From Mycolicibacterium mucogenicum DSM 44124 (lineage in GTDB: Bacteria; Actinomycetota; Actinomycetes; Mycobacteriales; Mycobacteriaceae), in assembly GCF_005670685.2 (NCBI RefSeq), contig NZ_CP062008.1, forward strand, positions 558,001 through 622,000: DNA of 64,000 nucleotides, in the 5' to 3' direction. The translations under genes and the position numbers were made by a program. Numbering within the stretch: the stretch's first letter is position 1; each line of letters opens with the position of its first letter. The notes below the pieces were generated by a model that saw only the letters and a program-made list of their open reading frames with translations, did no database searches and was not told the DNA's origin. Positions 58,401-64,000 of this stretch are shown one piece after another.

Positions 58401-61146
58401 CTGGAATGGTCGGGGCGGCGCCGCCGCCGGCAGCCGTCACCTGAAGCTGGATGGTCTTCGACTGGTAGTTGCGGATCAGCGCGTCGATCGTGGTCTGCGC
58501 GTCGTTGGTGTTGGCCTTGATGACGATCTGGTTCTTCGAGACATCGTCGATCTGGACGTTCAGCTTGCTGAGGTCGTCCTTCACCTTCGGGATGTCGTCG
58601 GCCTTGATCTCGACCTTGCCCTCGGGCAGCTGCTTGATCGACGTCGCCAGGGAAGCGATCGTCTGCGCGGGGTCCTGGCTGCTGATCGTCGGCGTCGGGA
58701 TACCGGGCGCGCCAGGCAGATTCGGGAACAGACCAGCCAGCCCCGAGCCAGGCTTCGGCGCCGGCGGCATCGGCGGGACGACGACAGGCGCCGGAGGCTG
58801 CACCGTGGCCGGCGCAGGACCCGTGATCAACCGTGCAGCAAGCTCGGGAGGCAGATTCACCACGGCGCCATCGGGGCCGACGATCTGCCCGTTGGGCCCC
58901 AGCGTGTAGCCCTTCACTTGGCCGGCGGCGAGCGCGGGGAGCAGAGCGCCGGCAACTGGTGGGGTGTTCAGCGACGGTTGGAGGATCTTGTCGCGGCCAG
59001 TGAGCGCGTTGGCGACGTCGGGCGATCCGGGCCGGGTGGGGTCAGATTTGGGGCCGTTGTCGGCGTTCCACTTCTGCTCCCAGTTCCGACGCCCGTCATC
59101 GAGCGACTTCACCAGCGCCTGGATCGCGACGGTGATGGCGCCAGCTCCGGCGCCGATTGCTGCACCCAGGGTGGTGCCAATCACCGGTACTACCGATCCG
59201 ATCGCACCGCCCAGCAGCGCGCCGCCGCCGATCGTAGAAAGGCCGGACCCCCAGCCGGGGCCATCCGGGCCGGCCGACGACGTCACGCCGCCGGCGAGCA
59301 GGCCGGCGCCAGCCAGACCAATGCCGAGCGGGCCACCGAGCAGGCCGCCACCGCCGAGCAGAGCCCCCAGCAGCCCGCGTCCGCCGGCGCCAGCACCAGC
59401 GCCCGCTCCGCCGAGACCTAGCAGGCCCCCGAGCCACGACACCGTCCGGAACCCGGCGAACGCCGTCACCGCGGTCTGGACCAGACCGGGCATCGACGAC
59501 AGGAAACCGGTTATCTGGCCGAGCACAGGCAGGATCACCCCGCCCCAGTCCCGGAACCCCGCCAACACGTCCCCAGCAAGGCTCACAACGTCTTTCAGGA
59601 TCGGCAGCCACTGCTTGCCTGATTCGCGGGCGTCGTCGAAGAACTTCGAGATCTTCGACTGGCCATCAGTCGAGTTGACGAACTCCGCCCATTTGCCGGT
59701 GACCCGCTCGAGCCAGCCGAGGAACCCACCGTCACCGCCCGCCGCCTTAGTCAGACCGGTGATCATCTTGCCGACGTTCAGCAGCGAATTGCCGAACGCC
59801 CGCATGCCATTCAGGCCCTCATCGATCCACTTCCACATCTGGCCGCTGGCGACGTTCTTGTCCACCCAGTTGCCGAACCGGGTGGTGACCTTGGTGACGG
59901 CGTCGCCGAGCCGGGGCAGGAACTCACTGCCGACGCTGGACAGCTGCAGCATGGCGCGGGTGATCGGGGCGATCGCGGCGTTGGCGCGCTTCTGGCCCTC
60001 CGCGGTGTTGCCGAACACCCGATCCATCAGGCTCAGGTTCTGGTCATCACTGAGGGCGCCCATGCCCTTCTTGAGGGTGTCGTTCCACGACTTCGCGATG
60101 CCGCCGAGACCACGATCGACCGTCGGCAGCACCTTGTCGGTGAACGCTTTCAGGTCAGGGGCGATGCCGTCGAACATGTTCTGCTGGACGGTGTCCTGCT
60201 TGACCTTCTTGAGTGCCGGCAGTACGTCAGTGGCGACGGTGAGCGCAACCTCTTTGGCGTTGCCGTTCATGTCCTTCAGGGCGGCGGCCATCTTCTTGAG
60301 GTCGCCCTTGGACGCGCCCTCCTCCATGCCTTTGTTGATCGCCTTGATGGCGTCGCCCATGCCCTGGAAGCCGATGACGGCCGTGCCGATGCTGGCAGCG
60401 CCGCCCGCAAACAGGCCGGGCAGTACCAGTCCCGCCTGGCCGAGCTGGACGATAGCGCCGGCGAGGTTGGTGACCGCGAGGGTCGCCGGCGCGAGGGCCT
60501 GGGCACCGAGACCGAGGGCGGCCAATCCGCCTGGCGACGTGAGGAATCCGCCGACGCCGCCACCGCCGAAGAACCCGCCGCGGCCACCACCACCGGCGGC
60601 GGTGCGGTTGGTGTTGATGCCGACGAGCCGGGCGGCCTTCTCTTGGCTGATGCGCGCCCGCTCGGCTGCGTCGGCTAGCCGCCGGTAGTCGTTGATCTGG
60701 CTGTCGGTGGACGACCGCGATTCGTTCGCGGTGCGCGTCAGCTGGAGCTTGTACCGCTCCAGCTCTGCCTGCATCCGCTTGTAGGCGGCTGCGGCCTCCG
60801 GCGACTTCCGCCCGAACAACTCGAGCGCTGTGGAGAATTCGTCCTGGGCCTTGTTGGCGCGCTTGGTGGCCTCAGTGAGGTCATCGACCGTGGTCTTCTG
60901 CTTCTTGGCCGACTGACTGGCTTTGTCCGTCGACTTCGCAGTCCGCTCAGCAGCTTTCGCCGCGTCGGTGGCTGCCTTGGTGACACCGTCGAGTGCGCCG
61001 CTGACACCGGTGTTGTTGCGGGACCAGTCCTGGCCGATCTTCCCCAGGGCGGGCCCGAGTTGGGAACGAACTACGGCGGCGAGCTTCTCGCCGAGTCCAT
61101 TCGCGTCGATATCGACGCCAACGGTGATGGTCCCGGCGTGCGTCAC
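55477..61146 (-). CDS. tape measure protein with embedded NlpC/P60-like domain
   Basis: 1889 aa, GTG start. Coiled-coil N terminus (about 60-190), hydrophobic Gly/Ala segments (about 200-290 and 560-650), and a Pro/Ala linker. An embedded peptidase-like module has Cys1229 in ADCSSAVEDLVNL and His1283 in GHMQATLPDGTPFNWG. Long hydrophobic helices near the C terminus (AASSAVSGAIAGGINTVAPGAGGIAGNLIGGLM) follow. Sets tail length; at roughly 0.15 nm per residue the tail would be near 280 nm. The peptidase module should open peptidoglycan during DNA entry. Confidence 0.93.
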   Translation of the reverse strand: MTHAGTITVGVDIDANGLGEKLAAVVRSQLGPALGKIGQDWSRNNTGVSGALDGVTKAATDAAKAAERTAKSTDKASQSAKKQKTTVDDLTEATKRANKAQDEFSTALELFGRKSPEAAAAYKRMQAELERYKLQLTRTANESRSSTDSQINDYRRLADAAERARISQEKAARLVGINTNRTAAGGGGRGGFFGGGGVGGFLTSPGGLAALGLGAQALAPATLAVTNLAGAIVQLGQAGLVLPGLFAGGAASIGTAVIGFQGMGDAIKAINKGMEEGASKGDLKKMAAALKDMNGNAKEVALTVATDVLPALKKVKQDTVQQNMFDGIAPDLKAFTDKVLPTVDRGLGGIAKSWNDTLKKGMGALSDDQNLSLMDRVFGNTAEGQKRANAAIAPITRAMLQLSSVGSEFLPRLGDAVTKVTTRFGNWVDKNVASGQMWKWIDEGLNGMRAFGNSLLNVGKMITGLTKAAGGDGGFLGWLERVTGKWAEFVNSTDGQSKISKFFDDARESGKQWLPILKDVVSLAGDVLAGFRDWGGVILPVLGQITGFLSSMPGLVQTAVTAFAGFRTVSWLGGLLGLGGAGAGAGAGGRGLLGALLGGGGLLGGPLGIGLAGAGLLAGGVTSSAGPDGPGWGSGLSTIGGGALLGGAIGSVVPVIGTTLGAAIGAGAGAITVAIQALVKSLDDGRRNWEQKWNADNGPKSDPTRPGSPDVANALTGRDKILQPSLNTPPVAGALLPALAAGQVKGYTLGPNGQIVGPDGAVVNLPPELAARLITGPAPATVQPPAPVVVPPMPPAPKPGSGLAGLFPNLPGAPGIPTPTISSQDPAQTIASLATSIKQLPEGKVEIKADDIPKVKDDLSKLNVQIDDVSKNQIVIKANTNDAQTTIDALIRNYQSKTIQLQVTAAGGGAAPTIPGGPPRADGGVLPGFSPGVDNMLVPMSGGEGVVIPEAMRALGGSWLYSINSRFRAGLSRRGYATGGVVGADGALGAPDSSVIGLLTQIRDALLGRGSSALATTADNTTTMAQALGPKAKPFGGDVGKGALAGAIRALGGDPNQMDWGGFTGDGQLLVPKGATVGPGGQIMVPTGASPANMAAMAQMLEAFARSGNTADLGMGLTTTSPVVRAIVAARNKKNGLSDDTISGLVGQVLTGGGYSGVLDSSNTSLINALTTFQQKQLAPPKGQRGQAAAGQFGYVPMGGFDAALLSQVPAGQYSQAGAADLTKGLADCSSAVEDLVNLMDGMPTGGRQMSTGNAADWLTSRGFIPTSAVVPGAMNVAFNSGHMQATLPDGTPFNWGSDAAAARGGVGGTGAADPALNQRYYRPATGMPPGAGLSMGMSANPLGYSGGPVPVYIVDGPGAAFGQQLAGQVAGDALSAMGPPLADAAGSIISGIDKGTQLERDSTKNRPATPTSQLMKEGNPLSVAALAGYKVPDFTRNGWSGPVNTNAGPGFTAGGQMISDTSAIIQRSFTDMEAANDARQQQLLAVLDAIKSQLSEQVLKPIIQSAVTAALQAAGSAASSGTSPQLPGLAAGGGITGGVAGKDSVPALLMPGEHVFTTGDVARMGGQRGVYAFRRALYANGGAVQHFATGGGVNVNKTVGADFFGVGQVPIIGPLINLLINVLLQIIGVNITAADTLNEISQSFDQFRGDFKRFDATGRVTSDTSALSDRSGSSKEKAVDERVRIFKEVLSGLIKFIIQKIIIPITQAVMQTLLSTASSAVSGAIAGGINTVAPGAGGIAGNLIGGLMNSAGGAAINIGGELISQLVGAATGPIVEMLTGGIMDMFGGLLSPILSGGIGGLVSMFLPFLAFDSGGVANGMGLLPKATVEPERVLSPRQTSLFEDMVRANFGTNSGPSQHVTLHAPITVVGGGEQAAHVAHDRLLKLMS

Positions 61147-61176
61147 CAGGTGAGGTTATGAACCAGCCGTGCAGCC

Positions 61177-61701
61177 TCAGCCTTTGTCGGCGGAGGCTGC
61201 GATCTCGTCTGCGGCCGGCGCGCTGAGGGCAGTAACGAGGTCGCCGAATGCGTTGTCGCCGTAGTCCTTCTCGTTGGGGTCCATCATCCGAGTGAGGAAC
61301 TGCCCGTAGGACTCTGGCGCGAGATGCAGCTGGAGGAACTTGCCGACGATGTCGGAGCGGGTCTGGTCGGCGATGTACTTCCCCGTGCCGAGGGATACGG
61401 CGGTGAGGGCCGCAGCGCTGGGGGTGTGGGCGGCGAGGTAGTCGCCGTGGAAGTCGACGCGCTCGTGCTCCCATCCAGCGTCGAAGCGGACGCGCCATTC
61501 GGCTTCGGCGATGAGCCAAGCTTCCTGGGCTTTCTGCTCGTCGGTCAGCTCGGGCTCCTCAGGCTCGGCGGCGGGGGCGAAGGCACCGGTGGGCAGCGGG
61601 CTGACACCGCTCGGATCGTTGATCGCGACACCAGTGTGGTCACTGGGCACGTCGGCGACAGGCGCAACAGCAGGGGTGGTTTCCAAGGCACTTTCAGTCA
61701 T
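61177..61701 (-). CDS. tail assembly chaperone (no visible frameshift partner)
   Basis: 174 aa. Acidic Pro-rich N-terminal ~55 residues, then EWRVRFDAGWEHERVDFHGDYLAAHTPSAAALTAVSLGTGKYIADQTRSDIVGKFLQLHLAPESYGQFLTRMMDPNEKDYGDNAFGDLVTAL. Position directly before the tape measure and size fit a G-type chaperone. Only 30 bp separate it from the tape measure, and the alternative frames there are Arg-rich shadows, so no T-type extension is evident. Confidence 0.75.
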   Translation of the reverse strand: MTESALETTPAVAPVADVPSDHTGVAINDPSGVSPLPTGAFAPAAEPEEPELTDEQKAQEAWLIAEAEWRVRFDAGWEHERVDFHGDYLAAHTPSAAALTAVSLGTGKYIADQTRSDIVGKFLQLHLAPESYGQFLTRMMDPNEKDYGDNAFGDLVTALSAPAADEIAASADKG

Positions 61702-61733
61702 GCCCCGAACGGTAGGAACCGGGCGTGCAACGC

Positions 61734-62156
61734 CTATGTGACGCGCGGATCCGCTGCCAGCACCTGGCGGGCTGCATTGAGCAGGAACGGCCGACCCTTC
61801 GAACCCGGGTGGTTCACCGACTTGAAGAACACACGCTGCCCGTGCCAGAAGAACGACAGCGCCTGCGCGCGGCGCGCCCGGATCACGTGGGGCCGGGATC
61901 CCTGATGGACCGCGGCGGCGTAGTCGGCGTGCGCGGTGACACCACCGGACACGTGCAGCGGGCTCGGCCACGTCTGCGGATCCTCACGGATCGAACGGCC
62001 CAGATGCCCAGTCCGCACAGGCACATTCACCTTGGCCTGGGTCGCGGTCTGCCGGGTCAGGCTGGAGTGCGTGCGCCCAAGGATCGGGTGCGCCTGGCGC
62101 TCCAGCCCGGCCTGGTTGACGTCGAACCGAATCGACGTGATCCGGTAGTCACTCAC
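61734..62156 (-). CDS. HK97 gp10-like tail completion protein
   Basis: 140 aa from GTG 62156, which overlaps the upstream gene by 8 bp. Contains IRFDVNQAGLERQAHPILGRTHSSLTRQTATQAKVNVPVRTGHLGRSIREDPQ ... GGVTAHADYAAAVHQGSRPH, the gp10-family signature (V-R-T-G-x-L, Y-A-x-x-V-x-x-G). Joins head connector to tail. Longer frame upstream not used. Confidence 0.8.
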   Translation of the reverse strand: MSDYRITSIRFDVNQAGLERQAHPILGRTHSSLTRQTATQAKVNVPVRTGHLGRSIREDPQTWPSPLHVSGGVTAHADYAAAVHQGSRPHVIRARRAQALSFFWHGQRVFFKSVNHPGSKGRPFLLNAARQVLAADPRVT

Positions 62157-62430
62157 TGGCGTCGGTGGCGCGCGGCCGGCGGCCACGCTTGGGCGCGGAC
62201 TCGGTCGGCTCCGGGTCAGGGTCGGTCTCGTCCTGCGGCGCTTCGCCTTCCGGCTCCGACTCCTGCGCGGGCGCAGCGTCGGGCAGCTCCTCGCGGTGCA
62301 CCACGAACACGAACCCGCGGTCGATGAGGTTCTGCACGTCCGGCGTTAGCAGCACCGTGCGCTGATGACCGGCCAGCAGCTTGTCGGTCGGGGTGATGCG
62401 GGAGCCTTCGATTGTCACCTTGGTAGCCAT
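62149..62430 (-). CDS. small acidic phage protein, connector region
   Basis: 93 aa, AAAGGA before ATG. A short beta core (ATKVTIEGSRITPTDKLLAGHQRTVLLTPDVQNLIDRGFVFVVH) and an acidic Glu/Pro/Asp tail with basic end (KRGRRPRATDASE). Location suggests a head-to-tail stopper or accessory; I do not recognise the family firmly. Confidence 0.6.
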   Translation of the reverse strand: MATKVTIEGSRITPTDKLLAGHQRTVLLTPDVQNLIDRGFVFVVHREELPDAAPAQESEPEGEAPQDETDPDPEPTESAPKRGRRPRATDASE

Positions 62431-62446
62431 GGGTGGTGTTCCTTTC

Positions 62447-62977
62447 TCAAAATCCGATGTAGGCCTGGGCCGACCAGCCGAACCTGCCGCCCTCGGGTCC
62501 GAACGGCACAAGGGTGTCGGTGCCGACGCCGATCGGGTTGTCGTGTTTGAGGACGTTCGTCACGGCGCAAAGCGCCTGCTCGATCCGATACGAATCGTCG
62601 AGACTGATGCCGGCCTGCTTGTCGTAGTCCTCCCACGACGTGTCGAGACTGATTGCAGCGCATCGCGCTACACCAATCTCTATGGCCAGAACCCGTGGCA
62701 ATCCGCAGGGATTCACGTTGATAACTGGTTCGGGGAAGTTCTTCGACCGGTAGCGGCTTACGACCCGGACCCAGATGAATGGCTCGTCGCAATCAGTCTC
62801 GTTCGAAAAGGCATCCCACGCCTCCAACGGCGGACCGTCGGCGGCGAAGAATCGAACATTCTTCGTGCCCCCACCGTCAGGCGGGACGGGCTGGTTGGGG
62901 TCGAACTGCGACTTCAGTGCGGCGATGAAGCTGCCGATAATGGCGATCGCCGGGTCGATGCGTACTGGCTGACTCAT
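62447..62977 (-). CDS. tail terminator / head-tail connector protein
   Basis: 176 aa from ATG 62977 (overlaps the upstream stop, ATGA). SQPVRIDPAIAIIGSFIAALKSQFDPNQPVPPDGGG ... FIWVRVVSRYRSKNFPEPVINVNPCGLPRVLAIEIGVARCAA. Pattern of tail terminator proteins (gpU-like alpha/beta). Assigned mostly by order between adaptor and gp10-like gene. Confidence 0.6.
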   Translation of the reverse strand: MSQPVRIDPAIAIIGSFIAALKSQFDPNQPVPPDGGGTKNVRFFAADGPPLEAWDAFSNETDCDEPFIWVRVVSRYRSKNFPEPVINVNPCGLPRVLAIEIGVARCAAISLDTSWEDYDKQAGISLDDSYRIEQALCAVTNVLKHDNPIGVGTDTLVPFGPEGGRFGWSAQAYIGF

Positions 62978-63738
62978 CAGATGACGCTCGGCGGGGCGGC
63001 CAGATGGTTGGGGTTCACGCTGGACAGCCACAGATCAACCTCGGGGATCCCGGTCTTGCCCTTGCTGTAGATGTCGTTGGGGTTGTACACCTCGTAGGAG
63101 ACGCCACCTTTGGACACGTGGGTGACGTTGCGCGGCAGCCGGCACTTCCCGCCGTTGCAGGCCGCGAGGAACTCCTTGGCAAGCATCCCAACGAGATTCG
63201 CCGTCCCCCGCGGGGGCGGGGTGCCGCGCTGGTATTCGACTGACCAGGTACCAGGCTCGCCGAGCGGGCGGCCGAGGTTCTGTCCGGGCCACGCTTGGTC
63301 GCCGAGACGGTAGAGCGTGTCCTGCTCAAGCTGGTAGTCAGTGGCGGCGAGCTCGGCGCCGTCGACCGTCACCTTCGTTATCGACACGACCGGACCGGGC
63401 AGGTGCAACATCCGTGGGCCCGATTTGATGCAGCGGCCGGCACATCCGCAGCCCTGCGCGAGGACATAGAGGTCGAGGTCGCTGAGCATCCCGTAGAAGG
63501 CCGGGCGCTGGTAGTGCTGCTGATCCCACCAGCGCGGCGGGCATGGCCGGATGATTTCAGGGCAGACACCGAACTGGCGGCCCGACAATGCGTAGAGGAC
63601 CTCAACGGCCAGGTCCTCGGCGGCGTTGCGCTGCAGCAGCTTAGCGTCGTACTCCGCCTGCTCACTCGGTGTCGGGTTGTCGCCGAGGACTGGCAGCTCC
63701 GGCAGACACGTCCGGTCAATCGGCCAATCGCAGCTCAT
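62977..63738 (-). CDS. head-to-tail adaptor
   Basis: 253 aa from ATG 63738. N-terminal helix bundle (NPTPSEQAEYDAKLLQRNAAEDLAVEVLYALSGRQFGVCPEIIRPCPPRWW) followed by a beta insert with Cys cluster CGCAGRC, then LPGPVVSITKVTVDGAELAATDYQLEQDTLYRLGD, and C-terminal FLAACNGGKCRLPRNVTHVSKGGVSYEV. This is the common actinophage adaptor family. The hairpin at 63790 lies upstream, separating it from the capsid-region gene. Confidence 0.8.
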   Translation of the reverse strand: MSCDWPIDRTCLPELPVLGDNPTPSEQAEYDAKLLQRNAAEDLAVEVLYALSGRQFGVCPEIIRPCPPRWWDQQHYQRPAFYGMLSDLDLYVLAQGCGCAGRCIKSGPRMLHLPGPVVSITKVTVDGAELAATDYQLEQDTLYRLGDQAWPGQNLGRPLGEPGTWSVEYQRGTPPPRGTANLVGMLAKEFLAACNGGKCRLPRNVTHVSKGGVSYEVYNPNDIYSKGKTGIPEVDLWLSSVNPNHLAAPPSVI

Positions 63739-63789
63739 GAGCGGTGACGGTAGCGACGCACGGTGCTCACCACGCCGGGCAAAACGAAA

Positions 63790-63819
63790 CATCCCCCGGC
63801 CCAACAGGACCGGGGGATG
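63790..63819 (-). terminator. Rho-independent terminator after the capsid-region gene
   Basis: Perfect arms CATCCCCCGG and CCGGGGGATG around a 10-nt loop. On the leftward strand the stem is followed by TTTCGTTTT. It should lower transcription from capsid-region genes into the connector/tail genes. Confidence 0.8.
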
Positions 63820-63835
63820 TCACGATTCGCGCGAA

Positions 63836-64000
63836 CTACGCGGGCGTCACCGTCGCGGTGCCACCGGTCGGCACCGTGGCACCGGCGGTCAGCGCCGGCA
63901 GCGACGGGTCGAGCGTGACCGTGTAGTTGCCAGCCGAACCCGACACCTGCACCTGGCCGACGGCGACACCCGGCAATGCCTCGATCGCCGACAGCAGAGC
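63836..64000 (-). CDS. capsid-region structural protein, C-terminal end (partial)
   Basis: 54 codons visible, running off the right edge, ending TAG at 63836. ALLSAIEALPGVAVGQVQVSGSAGNYTVTLDPSLPALTAGATVPTGGTATVTPA is a phage structural motif (the 'ALEALPNVGxGxVxVxG..YTVTF' type) found in capsid decoration or capsid-associated proteins. Likely capsid or decoration protein; not certain from this fragment. Confidence 0.6.
   Translation of the reverse strand, partial: ALLSAIEALPGVAVGQVQVSGSAGNYTVTLDPSLPALTAGATVPTGGTATVTPA

Larger units (their letters stand above)
39968..64000. mobile_element. siphovirus prophage, left part (att to capsid region)
   Basis: Bounded on the left by a duplicated tRNA-Lys 3' end and a tyrosine integrase; extends beyond the right edge. 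Internal order on the leftward strand is typical of long-tailed mycobacteriophages: capsid-region protein, connectors, tail chaperone, tape measure, minor tail proteins, endolysin, holins. Most late genes overlap by 1-4 bp. No terminase, portal, protease, repressor or replication gene is in view, so intactness cannot be judged. Confidence 0.93.

Noticed and set aside
60947..61519. Frameshift extension of the 61177 chaperone
   Set aside because: The overlapping frame is almost all Arg/His/Pro and reads as a shadow of the tape measure and chaperone genes.

Overview
The window looks like a chromosomal segment of a non-tuberculous, probably fast-growing Mycobacterium (Mycolicibacterium-type). It is GC-rich with many GTG starts. 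Bases 7.7-29 kb run parallel to the M. tuberculosis Rv0811c-Rv0826 neighbourhood (ygfZ, pabC, a nitrobindin, sseC-cysA2, thiX, lmeA, glnR, mshD, pst/phoU, LCP ligase, dusB, desA1, a TetR and DUF2236 pair). A complete pstSCAB operon sits between mshD and phoU, the arrangement I recall for M. smegmatis. From about 40 kb to the end lies a siphovirus prophage entered through its attL side.

Region 1 (1-7.7 kb) is a catabolic island: a leftward operon of split transketolase (N and C subunits), a class III aminotransferase and a frameshifted zinc alcohol dehydrogenase. It faces a rightward Lrp/AsnC regulator, an aldehyde dehydrogenase and an APC amino-acid permease. A shared 15-bp element, CCGAA-N5-TTCGG, lies in front of both arms. 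Together they suggest uptake of an amino compound, transamination to a semialdehyde and oxidation, with a C2 transfer by the split transketolase. The substrate is unknown.

Region 2 (7.7-16.3 kb) holds sulfur, redox and nitrogen housekeeping. It includes pabC, an unannotated structured transcript with a 13-codon ORF and a Shine-Dalgarno of exceptional length, a lipoprotein, a nitrobindin coupled to a 33-aa membrane peptide, and the sulfurtransferase operon behind a cysteine-rich leader peptide. It continues with thiX-lmeA and glnR-mshD.

Region 3 (16.3-29.1 kb) is the phosphate uptake operon pstSCAB with a Pho-box-like repeat upstream and a strong hairpin between pstS and pstC. It is followed by an oxidoreductase/MarR pair with two operators, phoU, the LCP cell-wall ligase, dusB (no canonical start visible), desA1, and a TetR/DUF2236 pair.

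Region 4 (29.2-39.9 kb) is accessory or regulatory: a truncated haemoglobin, a Ser/Thr kinase, a coenzyme-F420:NADP-reductase-like protein, a monooxygenase-fold protein opposite a MarR-PDZ fusion regulator, and a CmtR-like metal sensor with a CDF-type transporter. A secreted PE-PPE-domain protein, a MerR-controlled fadD-SDR-SDR operon and a thioesterase complete it.

Region 5 (39.97-64 kb) is the prophage. A duplicated tRNA-Lys(TTT) 3' end (attL) is followed by a tyrosine integrase and three small rightward genes (one unknown, one secreted CDGP-type protein, one lipoprotein). The late operon runs leftward towards them. In transcription order it contains a capsid-region protein, connectors, a tail chaperone, the tape measure with an embedded NlpC/P60-like domain, a long set of minor tail proteins, a second chaperone-like pair with an apparent -1 frameshift, endolysin, holin-like proteins and a small HTH protein. 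Terminase, portal, immunity genes and attR must lie to the right of the window.
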